The notes: a model not told the origin generated them from the letters alone. Counted from the stretch's first letter, positions 1-15,620 are shown. The stretch: 64,000 nucleotides of DNA from Micromonospora eburnea (GCF_900090225.1 NZ_FMHY01000002.1:3968001-4032000), one strand, 5' to 3'. Made by a program: numbers and translations.

Positions 1-482
1 GTGGGGTAGCTCCACGGCAGGCGGCGCAGGTAAAGCATGCTGACCGGGAACGGGACGCTGAGCACGAACGGCACCCGCCGGGTCATCGCCGCGTCGAGGG
101 CCGGCATGTGCAGCGCGTCGATCACCATCAGCCCCGGATCGAGCTTGTCGATCAGGTCGAGCAGCCACGGGTAGTGCTCGCCGGCGACGGATGGGTGTTG
201 GAGCAGCCGCATCGCCGCGACGAAGCCGTCCGTGGTCCGCGGCCCCCTGGTCATCGCGGTGTAGACGGACTCGTCCGGAGCGTAGTAGGTGGGACCGGAC
301 GAGGCGAAGCGCACCGGGCTCGCGCCGGAGACGCGTTCCACCCGCCCCCTGGCCGCCTCCTCGGACGCGAACCACAGATCCGGTACGCCCCGGTGGGACA
401 GCTCGCCGGCGATGGCCAACAGCGGGCTCATCTGGCCCGGCTGGGCGGGACTAGCAAAAAGGATGGATTTTCCAGATCCCAA
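1..482 (-). CDS. GT1-family glycosyltransferase, N-terminal part (cut by window edge)
   Basis: The reading frame runs off the left edge, so only about 160 N-terminal residues are present. It opens GSGKSILFASPAQPGQMSPL, the usual start of the N-terminal Rossmann domain of actinobacterial macrolide/flavonoid-type GT-B glycosyltransferases, followed by a helix ending in HRGVPDLWFASEE. Later LMVIDALHMPALDAAMTRRV resembles the D-x-x-x-x-A-A region of this family. The start is inferred as TTG at 482 because GGGGAG sits six bases upstream. The sugar donor and acceptor cannot be read from this half, because donor specificity lies in the missing C-terminal domain. It points away from the enediyne genes and lies more than 19 kb from them, so membership in that pathway is doubtful. 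Confidence 0.6.
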   Translation of the reverse strand, partial: MGSGKSILFASPAQPGQMSPLLAIAGELSHRGVPDLWFASEEAARGRVERVSGASPVRFASSGPTYYAPDESVYTAMTRGPRTTDGFVAAMRLLQHPSVAGEHYPWLLDLIDKLDPGLMVIDALHMPALDAAMTRRVPFVLSVPFPVSMLYLRRLPWSYP

Positions 483-629
483 CGCGTTCTCCCCGTGACG
501 TCTGGCTTTTCACAATCGCAGACATCCACTGAAGAGATTCTGGACAGCATCGATGTGACGGCCGCCACGTCTTCCGGGCCGACGTGGTTGCCGTCACCGC
601 TGACCTGGCGCGACGTTCGGGACGACGGA

Positions 630-670
630 CGGGCCGCCCGCCCACCACGCACGATGGGACAGGCGGCCCG
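630..670 (-). terminator. GC-rich hairpin downstream of the acyl-CoA carboxylase gene
   Basis: Arms CGGGCCGCC (630-638) and GGCGGCCCG (662-670) can pair over nine bases. The hairpin lies immediately beyond the carboxylase stop codon. There is no T run, as is common for high-GC actinobacterial terminators. Confidence 0.45.
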
Positions 671-676
671 GCCGTG

Positions 677-6175
<5,499 letters not shown>

Positions 6176-6510
6176 CGAGTAACCCTCCCAAAGGTTCGTT
6201 CCCAACACAACGAGGACTCCCTCGGGTGGCGGTCCCCGTCACAACCTTCGCCGCTACCGGCCGGTATGTAACGGTCGAACCCGCCAGCCGGGGAGGGCGA
6301 AAGTTTGTGGACACCCGCCAACTCCACGGGTGTGCCGGTATACCTCCCGGTGACGGTCCGTGAGGAGGCGGGTCGACTCCCCACCACAGTGCCGACGACC
6401 GGCGCTGTCGGTGATGGGACGGATACTACGAGCCATGCGGGCATGCCGGTCGGCAGTCGCCGGCCGCCCCTGGCCAGACAGCGAGTCCACCATCCCTGGA
6501 AGGTACGCCG
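6176..6510. promoter_or_regulatory. Divergent intergenic region between carboxylase and ABC exporter
   Basis: 335 bases separate two divergently transcribed genes, so both promoters should lie here. I see no convincing -35/-10 pair, riboswitch or small gene. Confidence 0.4.
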
Positions 6511-8492
6511 ATGACCGAGACCGCGACCACGACCGGACGGCGAACACCGGCCGAGCCGCCAGGCCGGCAACGAGCGGATTCGGTGCTGCCTGAGCTGAGG
6601 GCGATGTGGTGGGAGACCGGGGTCCGCGCCCGGGCGGAGGCCGGCCTGTTCTCGGTGTTCGCCGAGTTGCCCCGGCTGGTCTGGGCCGCCCTCGCGGTCA
6701 GCTGGCGCGCCGATCGCGTCCGGACCCTGGTGGTGGCGGCGACCACGGTCGGGGCGGGGGTGATGGCGGCGTTCGGGCTCCTCGCCACGCAACGGGTGCT
6801 CGTGGAGCTGTTCGCGGGGGACCGACCCCGGACAAGGTGGTCGCGGCACTGCCGGCGCTGGCCGCGCTGGCCGCGGTGACGGCCGTACGGGCCGGCATGG
6901 CCACCGCGATGGGATACGCGCAGAACGGGCTCAGTCCGAAGGTGGACCGGGAGGTCGAGCGCGGCCTGTTCGAGGTGACCACCGCGGTGCGGCTGGAGGC
7001 CTTCGACGCCGACGCGTTCGCCGACGACATGGAACGTGCCTCCCGCGGCGCGGACTCCACCACGTCGCTGGTGCAGTCGTCGATGAACCTGCTCGCCGGC
7101 CTGGCCGGGCTGCTCGCCGTGGCCGCCGCCGTCGTGGTGATCCACCCGTTGCTGCTCGCGGCGCTGCTGGTGGCCACGGTGCCGAACGCCTGGGCCTCGC
7201 TGCGGGCCGGGCACCTGCGCTACCAGACCTACGCGGCCGGCTCGGTCCGGCGACGCCGGTTGTGGCTGCTGCACCGGCTGATGGCCGAACGGGAATCCGC
7301 TCCCGAGCTGCGCTCCTACGGGCTGCGCCGGTTCCTGCTCGACCAGTACGACCGGGTGATGGGCGTGGAGACCGGCATCCAACTCGCCCTGGCCCGGCGG
7401 GTCACCACGACCACCACCGTGGGATCGATGATCACGGGGATCGCCACCGCCGTGGTCTACGTGCTGCTCGGGCTGCTGCTCGTCGACGGGCAGATCCCGC
7501 TCGCCGCCGCCGCGACCTGCGTCGTCGCGGTGCAGTCCGCCCAGCGTTCCCTGTCCGTCGTCACCTTCCAGGTCGACCGCGTCTACACCGAGGGTCAGCA
7601 CTTCCGCGACTACACCGGCTTCATGGCCCGTGCCGTCGCCTACCTGCCCGACGAGGCCACCCCCACGACGGGCGACACGCCGGACCAACTGCGTGAGGTG
7701 AACGTCGACGCCGTCAGCCTGCGCTACCCCGACCGGGACACCCCGGCCGTCGACCAGGTGACACTGACGATCCAGGCTGGCCAGACCGTGGCGTTCGTCG
7801 GCGAGAACGGCTCCGGCAAGTCGACCCTGGCCGCGATGATCGCCACTCTGCGGACGCCCACCGGGGGCACCATCCGCTGGAACGGCCGGCCGCTGGCCGA
7901 GTGGGACGTCGACGCGCTGCGCGCCCGCATCGCGGTCGTCACCCAGGAGTACCACAAGTGGCCCTTCACCGCCGCGACGAACATCGCCGTCGGCGACATC
8001 GACGCCGAGCCCGGTCAGCCCCGCATCGAGGCCGCCGCCGCCCGCGCCGTCGCCCACGACATGATCCGCGAGCTGCCCCACGGGTACGAGACACTGCTCG
8101 ACCGCACCTTCGCCAACGGCCAGGATCTCTCCGGCGGACAGTGGCAACGCATCACCGCCGCCCGCGGCTTCCTCCGCGACGCCGAACTACTGATCATGGA
8201 CGAGCCGTCCTCCGCCCTCGACCCCCGCGCCGAGGACGCGCTCTTCCAGGCCATCCGCGACCGGCAGGGCCGCGCCACGACCATCCTCATCACCCACCGG
8301 CTCGCCAACGTCCGCCATGCCGACCGGATCTACGTCCTGCACCACGGCAGCCTGGTCGAGGCCGGCACCCACGACGAGCTCACCGCCGCCCGCGGCCGAT
8401 ACGCCGAGCTGTTCGCGCTCCAGGCCGCCGGCTACGACACCACCCAGGAGGCCGCCAACCCGCCGCTGCCACACCAGGCCACCGCCGCCTGA
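6511..8492 (+). pseudogene. ABC exporter (fused permease and ATPase), split by a -1 frameshift
   Basis: The gene should encode a half-size ABC exporter of about 660 residues: six membrane helices, then a nucleotide-binding domain with Walker A GENGSGKST, signature LSGGQ, Walker B LLIMDEPSSALD and H-loop ITHRLAN. Translation from ATG 6511 stays coherent to about residue 103 (LVELFAG) and then turns into Arg/Trp-rich nonsense. The proper continuation, PDKVVAALPALAALAAVTAV, lies in another frame. Adding one G to the run at 6816-6820 restores a continuous protein. Either the gene is inactivated, or this G run was miscounted by one during sequencing. The substrate is unknown. It lies far from the enediyne genes and looks like a chromosomal transporter. 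Confidence 0.8.
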
Positions 8493-8497
8493 CGGAC

Positions 8498-8534
8498 AAC
8501 CGCCGCGACCCACCCCGGCGGAGCGGCGGCGGTT
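8498..8534 (+). terminator. Hairpin after the ABC exporter
   Basis: AACCGCCGC (8498-8506) and GCGGCGGTT (8526-8534) form a nine-base stem with a 19-base loop just past the exporter stop. There is no T run. Confidence 0.5.
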
Positions 8535-8580
8535 GCGGGTACGCCGTCATTGTCGGTGGGTTGGCCTACCGTCTGGCGGC

Positions 8581-9918
8581 GTGACCGCGACGCAGACCTA
8601 CCGGTATCTCGCCTCCTCCGCCCTGGGGCACGGCTCCCTGGCCCTGCAGACCAGCGGCGGCCCCGCCCCGAACCCCCGCTTCTTCCGTGGCTTCCTCACC
8701 ACCCCGCAGGCGGCGGCCGTCGGTCTGCTGGCCGTTGCCGAGGTCGCCCGCACCCGGTACCACCGGCCGGTCAGCCCGGCCAGCCTCGACCCGGTGGTCA
8801 CCGGCAGCCGGGACCGGCTCCGCTTCGAGTCCTTCTCCGGTTGCTGCGGGGTCTACGCGCGCCTCGACGCCCTGCCCGCCGGGCTCGACGGCGACGTGGT
8901 GGAGCACGGCACCACCAACGTCGACGTCAACAACCCGCTGCGTGAGGCGCTGTCGCGGGTCGCCGGGCTGGACCCGCTGCACCTGTCGGTCGGCCCGGAC
9001 GACCTGACCGTGTCCACCCTGGACGGCGCGGTGGTGGAGAAGAAGGTCCCGCTGCCGACGCGCTGGCTGCGCGGTTTCGCCGAGGTGCAGGTGCTGGCCG
9101 CCCGGTTCGAGCCCCGGGCGGAGATCCCGGCGGCTGAGGCGGCGACGTTCCTGCGCCGGCTGCCCACCGGCGCGGACCGGTCGGTGCTCTGGGTGGTGCC
9201 GGCGGGACGCACCCTGCGACTGACCTCCCGGCCCGTGCCCGGGGCGGTCTGCCTCGCCGGGGCGAGCCGCCTGGCCGCCCTGCGCCCGATGCTGCGCTTC
9301 GCCCGGACCCTGCGGGTGTACGGGCCGAGCGTCACGGCCGCCTCGGCGCCGCTGCCGAGCGTCTGGGAGCTGGACACCGGCGCGCTGCGGCTGTCGCTCA
9401 CCCTCTCCCCCGAGCCGTACCGGGGGTTCTCCGGCGAGGGCGCGGCGCTGACCGCGCTGGCCGGCGACGACGTGGTCGACGACGCCGACCTGGTCTCCGC
9501 ACTGCTCTCCTGGGACCCGACGGTCGACGTGGACCGGCTGGCGGAGCAGGCCGGCATCGACGCCGACCGGGTCCGGGGCGCCCTGGCGCAGCTCGGCACC
9601 GCCGGCCGGGTCGGCTACGACGTCGCCGAGGCTGCCTACTTCCACCGGGTGATGCCGTACGACGCGGGCCGGGCCGAGCGGGACAATCCGCGACTGGTCG
9701 GCGCGCGGGCGCTGCTCGACGCCGGGGCGGTGGAGGCGGACGGGACCTCCGCCACCGTCCGCAGCGGCGACCACGTATACCGGGTCCGGCAGCTCCCGGA
9801 CGGCGGCCTCACCTGCACCTGCCCGTGGTGGGCGAAGCACCGGGGGCAACGGGGGCCGTGCCGGCACGCCCTCGCCACCCGGATGCTGCTGACCGACCGG
9901 GTCGAGGTGTCGGCGTGA
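8581..9918 (+). CDS. SWIM zinc-finger protein
   Basis: A 445-residue protein starting at GTG 8581 (VTATQTYRYLASSALG). Its C-terminus has a SWIM-type zinc-binding pattern: CTCPWW, then a short linker, then CRH (CxC...CxH). SWIM domains are predicted to bind DNA or protein. The middle part alternates hydrophobic helices and I recognise no other domain. Its stop overlaps the GTG start of the next gene by four bases (GTGA), so the two are translationally coupled and probably work together. The process is unknown. In other actinobacteria SWIM proteins often sit beside AAA ATPase and VWA proteins, but none is present here. Confidence 0.75.
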   Translation: MTATQTYRYLASSALGHGSLALQTSGGPAPNPRFFRGFLTTPQAAAVGLLAVAEVARTRYHRPVSPASLDPVVTGSRDRLRFESFSGCCGVYARLDALPAGLDGDVVEHGTTNVDVNNPLREALSRVAGLDPLHLSVGPDDLTVSTLDGAVVEKKVPLPTRWLRGFAEVQVLAARFEPRAEIPAAEAATFLRRLPTGADRSVLWVVPAGRTLRLTSRPVPGAVCLAGASRLAALRPMLRFARTLRVYGPSVTAASAPLPSVWELDTGALRLSLTLSPEPYRGFSGEGAALTALAGDDVVDDADLVSALLSWDPTVDVDRLAEQAGIDADRVRGALAQLGTAGRVGYDVAEAAYFHRVMPYDAGRAERDNPRLVGARALLDAGAVEADGTSATVRSGDHVYRVRQLPDGGLTCTCPWWAKHRGQRGPCRHALATRMLLTDRVEVSA

Positions 9919-12569
9919 GGCGCGCGGATCAGCAACTGTTCGTCAAGAGCACGGTCCGCCGGCGGCGGGAGCTGGCGGCGGGCGGCACCAGCGACCTGTT
10001 CGAGCTGGTGAAGGCGGGCTCGGCCGGGCTGGTCGCGGCGGCGCTGGAGGGGCTGCCCGAGCCGCGCCGCCGGGAGATCGGCGTCGCGCTGACCGACTGG
10101 TTCCGGCAGCAGGACCGGTCCAGTTGGTGGACGACGGGCGAGAGCACGGCCTTGGCGGTCGCCGTGGTCGGCTGCCTACCCACCGCCGCCCAGGCCGCGG
10201 CGATCCTCGGCCGCACCTCGGTCAACCCGGACGGCAAGCGGGCGGCGACGCTGGTGTCGGACGTCGCCGCGGAGCGCGGCGTCACCTGGCTCGGCGACCT
10301 GGGTCACCGGCTGGGCGCGAAGCTCGGCCGGCAGGCATGGATCGAGCGCTGGCAGTTCGTCGCCGCGCTGCTGCGCGCCGCCGGCGCGCAACCGCCGACC
10401 GACGACGCGTTCGTGCAGCTCTGGCTCTCCTCGATGGCGTTCCCGGAGCGCCACACCGGGCGACCCGCGCCGCTGGTCGACCGGCTGCGGGCGGACCCGT
10501 TCCGGGCGGTCATGCTGCCCCGGCTGTTCGAGGTGGACGGCCTCGGCACGACCATGATGTTCGACGAGGTCGTCACCACCTGGGAGGAACGGCGGCGGCA
10601 CGCCCTGCCGGCCGCGCTGGCGCAGCTGGCCGCCGAGGGCGTGCTCGACCGGGCGATGCTGATCGACCGTTCGATCGGCCGGCTGCTACGCGGTGACCGG
10701 CCCGCCGCGCTCCGCGCCTTCACCGTCCTGCTCGACCTGCTGCGGCCCGACAGCGCCGAGGTCGCCGCGCGCACCACCGACTACCTGCGCCTGCTCACCG
10801 ACGCACCGGCCCCGGTCGCCACCATGGCCCAGAAGGCCCTGCGGGAGCTGCCCGACCTGGCCCTGGAGTCGATCCTCGACGCCGCCCGCGAGGTGCTGCA
10901 CCGGCCGGAGAAGACCCTGGTGAAGGCGCAACTCACCTGGCTGGACCGGCTGGCCCGGCAGCACCGGGACCGGGCAGCGGAGATCGCCGAGGTGATCGCG
11001 GTCGCCGGCACGCACCCCGCCGTCGAGCTGCGGGACCGGGCGATTGCCCTGGCCGCCCGGCACGGCCTCGACCCGACAGTGGCCGATCCCGGCCCGGCGG
11101 TGGCCGCGCCACGCGGCGACGACCTCCCGGCACCCGCACCGCCCGCGCCGGCGCCGGCGCCGATCACGGACGTGGACGAGCTGGCGGAGGAGGTCGCGGC
11201 CCTGCTCGGTACGCCGTCGCAGGGCGCACCGCTGGACCGCGTCCTCGACGGGCTGGTCCGGCTCGCCGCGGCCGACGCCACCGGGGTGCACGCCGCCCTG
11301 GCGCCGGTCATCGAGCGCCGGCACTGGTCGTGGGGCGACGAGCACCGCTGGGAGCCGCTGTGCCTCTGCGGGGTGGTGGTGGGCGTGCTCAAGACGGCCG
11401 GCACCGACCACCATCCTCGGCGGCGCCGCCGGTGGGAGTCGCTGCTCGCCGCCGTCCGCCGCAGCGACCGGGCCCCGTCGACCCTGGTCGCCACCGATCC
11501 CCGGGTGCCCCCGGTGCACCGGCTGCTGCGGGCCCGGCTCGCCGAGATCGGCGTGCACGTCGGCGAACCCGGCGGCCCGGGGCTGCTCGCCGCGCCGACG
11601 TCGGCCAACGGTCTGCTCGACCCGGTGGCGTTGCTGGAGCGGCTGACCGCGCTGGGCGACCGGCAGCCCTGGCCCTGGGACCTCACCCAGGCCCTGCTGC
11701 GGCTGCCCGCCGACCCCGACGACGCGGTCGCCGACAAAGCCGCCGCGCTGGGCACGCCGGCCGGCGACCGGCTCGCCGCATGGCTGCGCGGCGGCGGGCT
11801 GCCGCAGCCGGTGGCGCGGGCCACCACGATCACCCGCCGGGCCCGCAAGTCGGGATACGACTGGGAGTTCGAGCAGCTCGCGGAGCGGCGGGTGCTGGTC
11901 GAGCTGTGCCCGCCCGACGGGTACGACGACCCACTCGGGCTGCTCACGACCAGTCCCGCGCCGATCGGCGTCGAGTACGGCGACTGGCTCAACCTGTGGC
12001 CGTCGGCCCTGCCCGGGCACCGCGCTGTCGTGGCCGCGTCCGTCCTGCCGGCGGTCGCCGGGTGCGCGGACATGGACGAGAAGGGCGGCAACGCCGTGCT
12101 GCCGCTGCTGGCCGAGTGCGCCGGACCGGGCGGGGTGGCGCTGGACCTGGCCGTGGCGTACGGGCTCGGCGCCCGGCACGGCGCGGACCGGGTCGCCGCC
12201 GTGGACGCCCTGCTCACGCTGGCCGGTGCCGGGCAGTTCGACCCGACCGGCACGGGGCACCGGCTCGGAGAGCTGGTCACCGCCGGGACGGTGAAGCTGA
12301 CCCGGGTCGGCGAGCCGTTGCGCGACGCCGCCCTGGCCGGGGCGCCGCTGACCGTGTGGCGGCTGCTGGCCGCCGCGCTGCCGGCGCTGCTCGCCGCGCC
12401 GGGGCCCGTACGCGGCCTGCCCGACCTGCTGACCCTGGCCAGCGAGACGGCAACCGCCACCGGGGTCCGGATCGAGGTGCCCGGTCTGGCCGACGTCGCG
12501 GCTCGCGGCGGCTCTGGCCGGCTGGTCACCGAGGCCCGCCGGCTGCACCGCGAGCTCGCCGTCGCGTGA
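9915..12569 (+). CDS. Large helical (HEAT-like) protein, probable DUF6493-type, coupled to SWIM protein
   Basis: An 884-residue protein that I cannot assign to a known function. It begins VRRADQQLFVKSTVRRRREL at a GTG overlapping the SWIM stop. Most of the sequence consists of Leu/Ala-rich helical units such as LDLLRPDSAEVAARTTDYL and MAQKALRELPDLALESILD, which look like HEAT or ARM repeats. An Ala/Pro linker at about residues 405-415 divides it into two halves. No catalytic motif or membrane segment is visible. Size, helical repeats and the SWIM neighbour resemble proteins annotated as DUF6493, but that assignment is from memory and needs a profile search. Confidence 0.65.
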   Translation: MRRADQQLFVKSTVRRRRELAAGGTSDLFELVKAGSAGLVAAALEGLPEPRRREIGVALTDWFRQQDRSSWWTTGESTALAVAVVGCLPTAAQAAAILGRTSVNPDGKRAATLVSDVAAERGVTWLGDLGHRLGAKLGRQAWIERWQFVAALLRAAGAQPPTDDAFVQLWLSSMAFPERHTGRPAPLVDRLRADPFRAVMLPRLFEVDGLGTTMMFDEVVTTWEERRRHALPAALAQLAAEGVLDRAMLIDRSIGRLLRGDRPAALRAFTVLLDLLRPDSAEVAARTTDYLRLLTDAPAPVATMAQKALRELPDLALESILDAAREVLHRPEKTLVKAQLTWLDRLARQHRDRAAEIAEVIAVAGTHPAVELRDRAIALAARHGLDPTVADPGPAVAAPRGDDLPAPAPPAPAPAPITDVDELAEEVAALLGTPSQGAPLDRVLDGLVRLAAADATGVHAALAPVIERRHWSWGDEHRWEPLCLCGVVVGVLKTAGTDHHPRRRRRWESLLAAVRRSDRAPSTLVATDPRVPPVHRLLRARLAEIGVHVGEPGGPGLLAAPTSANGLLDPVALLERLTALGDRQPWPWDLTQALLRLPADPDDAVADKAAALGTPAGDRLAAWLRGGGLPQPVARATTITRRARKSGYDWEFEQLAERRVLVELCPPDGYDDPLGLLTTSPAPIGVEYGDWLNLWPSALPGHRAVVAASVLPAVAGCADMDEKGGNAVLPLLAECAGPGGVALDLAVAYGLGARHGADRVAAVDALLTLAGAGQFDPTGTGHRLGELVTAGTVKLTRVGEPLRDAALAGAPLTVWRLLAAALPALLAAPGPVRGLPDLLTLASETATATGVRIEVPGLADVAARGGSGRLVTEARRLHRELAVA

Positions 12570-12664
12570 CCGAGGACGCGACCCGGAGGCAGCCGGGGCG
12601 CCGGCGGCCGAGCTGGCACGACTGCGACGGCCAGCCGGACGCGCGGGTGCTGATCCGCTGTGCG

Positions 12665-13759
12665 CTACGAGCGGCTCAACATGTACACGATCACGACCGC
12701 CGCGACCAGCGCCAGCGCGGCCAGTACCGCGGCCGTGATCTTGGCGGCGCTGTACGGGCGTTCGCCGATCACCTCGCCGGTCCGGGCGTTGACCAGGACC
12801 TGGTACGACCGGCCGGCGTGCAGGTACGCGGCGATCCACACCGGCAGCAGGAGCAGCTTGTAGGTCACCTCCGAGTACGTGGTGCGCACGGAGTTGACCC
12901 GCTGCTCGTCGCCGCCGATGTCCGACCGGCAGTCCCGCTCGATGACCGGTGCCATCCGGGACTTCGCCTCGGCCAGCCCCGCCTCGGGCTCGGTGTCGTA
13001 CCGCAGCGCGTGATACCCGGCCAGGTAGTCCCCGTGGTACGCGACCGCCTCGGCCAGCGGCCACGGGGCCAGCTGGTCCAGCTTCTGCTCCGGCAGGTGG
13101 GTCGTGGCGGGCACCAGCACGTCGTCGAAGTCCCGGCGGACGGTGCCACTCGCCGGATACCACCGGGTGTGCCGCACCTGCCGGGTGCGCGTCTCCTGCT
13201 TGCCGTTCACCGTCACCGTGTACGTCTCGGTGACGTAGTAGTACTCACCGCGCTGGCCCCGGTAGTCGGAGACGGTCCGCGCGTCGAACGTCCAGTGCGG
13301 CAGGTAGGTGCCCTTGAGCGTCTCCGCCTCGCTGACCTTTTTCAGGCTGTTCGGCGCGAACCAGCGGCTGCGGCACCACCGGCCCAGCGCGGTGCGCACG
13401 CCCGCCTGGTCCACGGCGAACGGCAGCACCGCCTCCGGCGCGATCAGCTCGACCGCCGCGGTGTCCGCCACCAGCGGCGTGGCGCAGAACTGGCAGCGCT
13501 GGGCGAGCGCGTCGCTCTCGGTCCGGGCGCCGCAGCCCGGGCACCCGAACGTGTACGGGCCGACGCTGGCCGCCGGCTTGCGCGGCAACGTGGCCAGCTC
13601 GGCGTACGGGTGCTCGCGCACCTCCCGACCGGCACCGGCGATCTGCTGCCGGTGCCCGCAGTACGGGCAGCTCAGCACCGCCGTGCCCGGTGAGTACTCC
13701 ACCCGGGCGCCGCAGCCCCCGCACTGGTACGACGGCGGGGAGACGGCCGTGTCGCTCAT
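12665..13759 (-). CDS. Zinc-ribbon membrane protein (TFIIB-type zinc ribbon)
   Basis: A 364-residue protein starting at ATG 13757-13759 (MSDTAVSPPSYQCGGCGARV). Two zinc ribbons are evident near the N-terminus: CGGC...CPYC and CPGC...CQFC. The middle is a beta-rich domain (YYYVTETYTVTVNGKQETR). A single hydrophobic helix near the C-terminus (ITAAVLAALALVAAVVIVYML) suggests membrane anchoring. It is followed in the same direction by no other gene and preceded by the SPFH protein, a pairing often seen in actinobacteria and firmicutes. The pair probably forms a membrane-associated assembly of unknown role. Confidence 0.75.
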   Translation of the reverse strand: MSDTAVSPPSYQCGGCGARVEYSPGTAVLSCPYCGHRQQIAGAGREVREHPYAELATLPRKPAASVGPYTFGCPGCGARTESDALAQRCQFCATPLVADTAAVELIAPEAVLPFAVDQAGVRTALGRWCRSRWFAPNSLKKVSEAETLKGTYLPHWTFDARTVSDYRGQRGEYYYVTETYTVTVNGKQETRTRQVRHTRWYPASGTVRRDFDDVLVPATTHLPEQKLDQLAPWPLAEAVAYHGDYLAGYHALRYDTEPEAGLAEAKSRMAPVIERDCRSDIGGDEQRVNSVRTTYSEVTYKLLLLPVWIAAYLHAGRSYQVLVNARTGEVIGERPYSAAKITAAVLAALALVAAVVIVYMLSRS

Positions 13760-13802
13760 CGAGGCACCCTCCCGCCGCACGTCCCGCTCTCGTGGTGGCC
13801 GC

Positions 13803-14921
13803 TCATTGCGGTGGCAGCGGCGGTGGGACGCTGGCCAGCACCGACGCCAGCTCCGGCACCTGCGTAGCCGGCTGCCACTGCGCCATGCCGGCCCGCCAGA
13901 CCAGCGTGTCCGGGCCCAGGGTGCCCGCGGCCGCCTGCTCGGCCAGCCCACCGAGGTCGAACGGGCCCTGCCGCTGCCCGGCGACGCCCACGTACCACTG
14001 CGTCTGGTTCGGCAGCGGCGGTGGCTCGGCGGCGCCCGGCGGCACCGGGGCCGGCGGGGTCCCCGCGCCCGCCATGGCCCTGGCCACCTGCTGGCCCGCG
14101 GCCATGCCCATGCCCAGCCCGATGCCGGTGCCCGCACCCCCGCCCGGGTTCTTCGCCGCCTCCTCCAGGGCGGTGGCGGCCTGGTAGCGGGTGAACCGGT
14201 CCAGGTCGCCGACCGCGCCCATGCTGGTCCGCTTGTCCAGCGCCTGCTCCACCTCGGGCGGCACGGAGACGTTCTCGATCACGAACTTGGGGATCGCGAT
14301 GCCGACCTCGGCCAGTTCCTCGGTCAGCACGGCGGCCAGCCGCCGGCCGATGGCGTCCTGGTGCGCGGCCAGGTCCAGCAGCGGCACCCCGGCGGTGGCC
14401 AGCGCGCCGCCGAGCCGCCCCACGATGAGTTGGCGCAGGTATTCCTGCACCTCCTCGGTCCGGAACTGCGGATCCGTGCCGACCAGCTCCCGCAGGAGCC
14501 GCTGCGCGTCCACCACCCGTGCCGCGTACGCGCCGAACGCCCGCACCCGGACCACGCCGAACTCGGCGTCCCGCAGGATCACCGGGTTCTGGGTGCCCCA
14601 CTTCATGTCGGTGAACTGCCGGGTGTTGACGAAGTACACCTCGGCCTTGAACGGCGAGTTGAAGCCGTACTTCCAGCCCTTGAGGGTGGAGAGGACGGGC
14701 AGGTTCCGGGTCTCCAGCGTGTAGGTGCCGGGCGCGAACGCGTCGGCGATCTGCCCCTCGTTGACGAACACCGCCGTCTGGGACTCGCGGACGACCAACT
14801 GGGCGCCCATCTTGATCTCGTTCTGGTACCGGGGGAAGCGCCAGACGATCGTGTCCCGGCTGTCGTCCAGCCACTCCACGATGTCGACGAACTCGCCCCG
14901 GAGCTTGTCCATCAGCCCCAC
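13803..14921 (-). CDS. SPFH-domain protein with C-terminal GYF_2 domain
   Basis: A 372-residue protein resembling the YdjI/virion-core family. The SPFH (stomatin/prohibitin/flotillin-like) domain covers about residues 1-220 (MDKLRGEFVDIVEWLDD, FVNEGQIADAFAPGTYTLET). A Gly-rich segment follows, with GTGIGLGMGMAAGQQVARAM, then a Pro-rich linker. The C-terminal 60 residues, starting QWYVGVAGQRQGPFDLGGL, form a GYF_2-type domain. GTG 14921 is chosen because GGGAGGGGG lies five bases upstream; ATG 14912 is the alternative. The zinc-ribbon gene begins 43 bases downstream, so the two are probably co-transcribed. Confidence 0.85.
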   Translation of the reverse strand: MGLMDKLRGEFVDIVEWLDDSRDTIVWRFPRYQNEIKMGAQLVVRESQTAVFVNEGQIADAFAPGTYTLETRNLPVLSTLKGWKYGFNSPFKAEVYFVNTRQFTDMKWGTQNPVILRDAEFGVVRVRAFGAYAARVVDAQRLLRELVGTDPQFRTEEVQEYLRQLIVGRLGGALATAGVPLLDLAAHQDAIGRRLAAVLTEELAEVGIAIPKFVIENVSVPPEVEQALDKRTSMGAVGDLDRFTRYQAATALEEAAKNPGGGAGTGIGLGMGMAAGQQVARAMAGAGTPPAPVPPGAAEPPPLPNQTQWYVGVAGQRQGPFDLGGLAEQAAAGTLGPDTLVWRAGMAQWQPATQVPELASVLASVPPPLPPQ

Positions 14922-15152
14922 CGTGTCCCCCTCCCCCTGGCTGCCGAGGTCACCCGGCGTCGCGGCGACGATAACAAGTGCCCACAAGCCGGGGCCCCGA
15001 CGGTCGGGCGCCGTGGCCGACCGCGCGGCAGCCGGGGACGGGGTGGCATGCCACGCCCGTACGCACGGGGTCGACGGCCTGACGTTCTCCGACGAGGCGA
15101 GTCGGCCGGCACTCGGTGGGGTGCCGGCCGACCAACGGGCGGCTCGTGACGG

Positions 15153-15620
15153 TCAGCCGCAGTTGCCCCAGGTGTACCTGCCGTTGGAGTGCCACATCGT
15201 GAAGTTCATGACCTGGCCCTCGTACATGACGCAGGCGCCCTGCGCGCGTCGTTGGATCGCGGCGTAGTACTTGTAGTTGCCCGAGTCGGTGACCCAGGAA
15301 CTACCCTCGACCCGCAGCCTGGCGGCGACTCCGGTCGTCGATCCGACGGCCACCGCCTTGAGGGTGGCGACGCAGTTGTAGCCGGTCGCGCTGTTGTACA
15401 TCAGGTAGACGTCGCCCACCTTGCTGCCGCTGTCGGTGATCGTCCGGTGCCCGTCCGAGACCTGTGCCCACGAGCCACCGAAGTCGTTGCTGCAGGCTTG
15501 CGCCGCGGTGTACGGGTTCGCTGCGGCGCGGGCCGGCGAGCCGAAGGTCACCACGGCGACAGCCAGCGAGAGAGTTGAGATCGACAGTCGTCGCGCTAGT
15601 ACGCGCACACGCTCCTCCAA
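15153..15620 (-). CDS. Small secreted protein of unknown function
   Basis: 155 residues with a clear signal peptide: Arg-rich N-terminus, hydrophobic core STLSLAVAVVTFG, and a probable cleavage after SPARA. The mature part of about 120 residues has four cysteines and many Tyr/Gly/Ser residues (GSWAQVSDGHRTITDSGSK, YAAIQRRAQGACVMYEGQV). It has no similarity that I can see to enediyne apoproteins. The start is uncertain: TTG 15620 gives the longest frame, and GTG 15608 is possible although GGAGGA sits only two bases before it. It is flanked by unrelated genes and looks monocistronic. Confidence 0.6.
   Translation of the reverse strand: MEERVRVLARRLSISTLSLAVAVVTFGSPARAAANPYTAAQACSNDFGGSWAQVSDGHRTITDSGSKVGDVYLMYNSATGYNCVATLKAVAVGSTTGVAARLRVEGSSWVTDSGNYKYYAAIQRRAQGACVMYEGQVMNFTMWHSNGRYTWGNCG

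Noticed and set aside
15153..15620. Small secreted protein as an enediyne apoprotein
   Set aside because: Size and signal peptide fit, but the Cys pattern and sequence do not resemble neocarzinostatin-type proteins, and it lies more than 9 kb from the nearest cluster gene.
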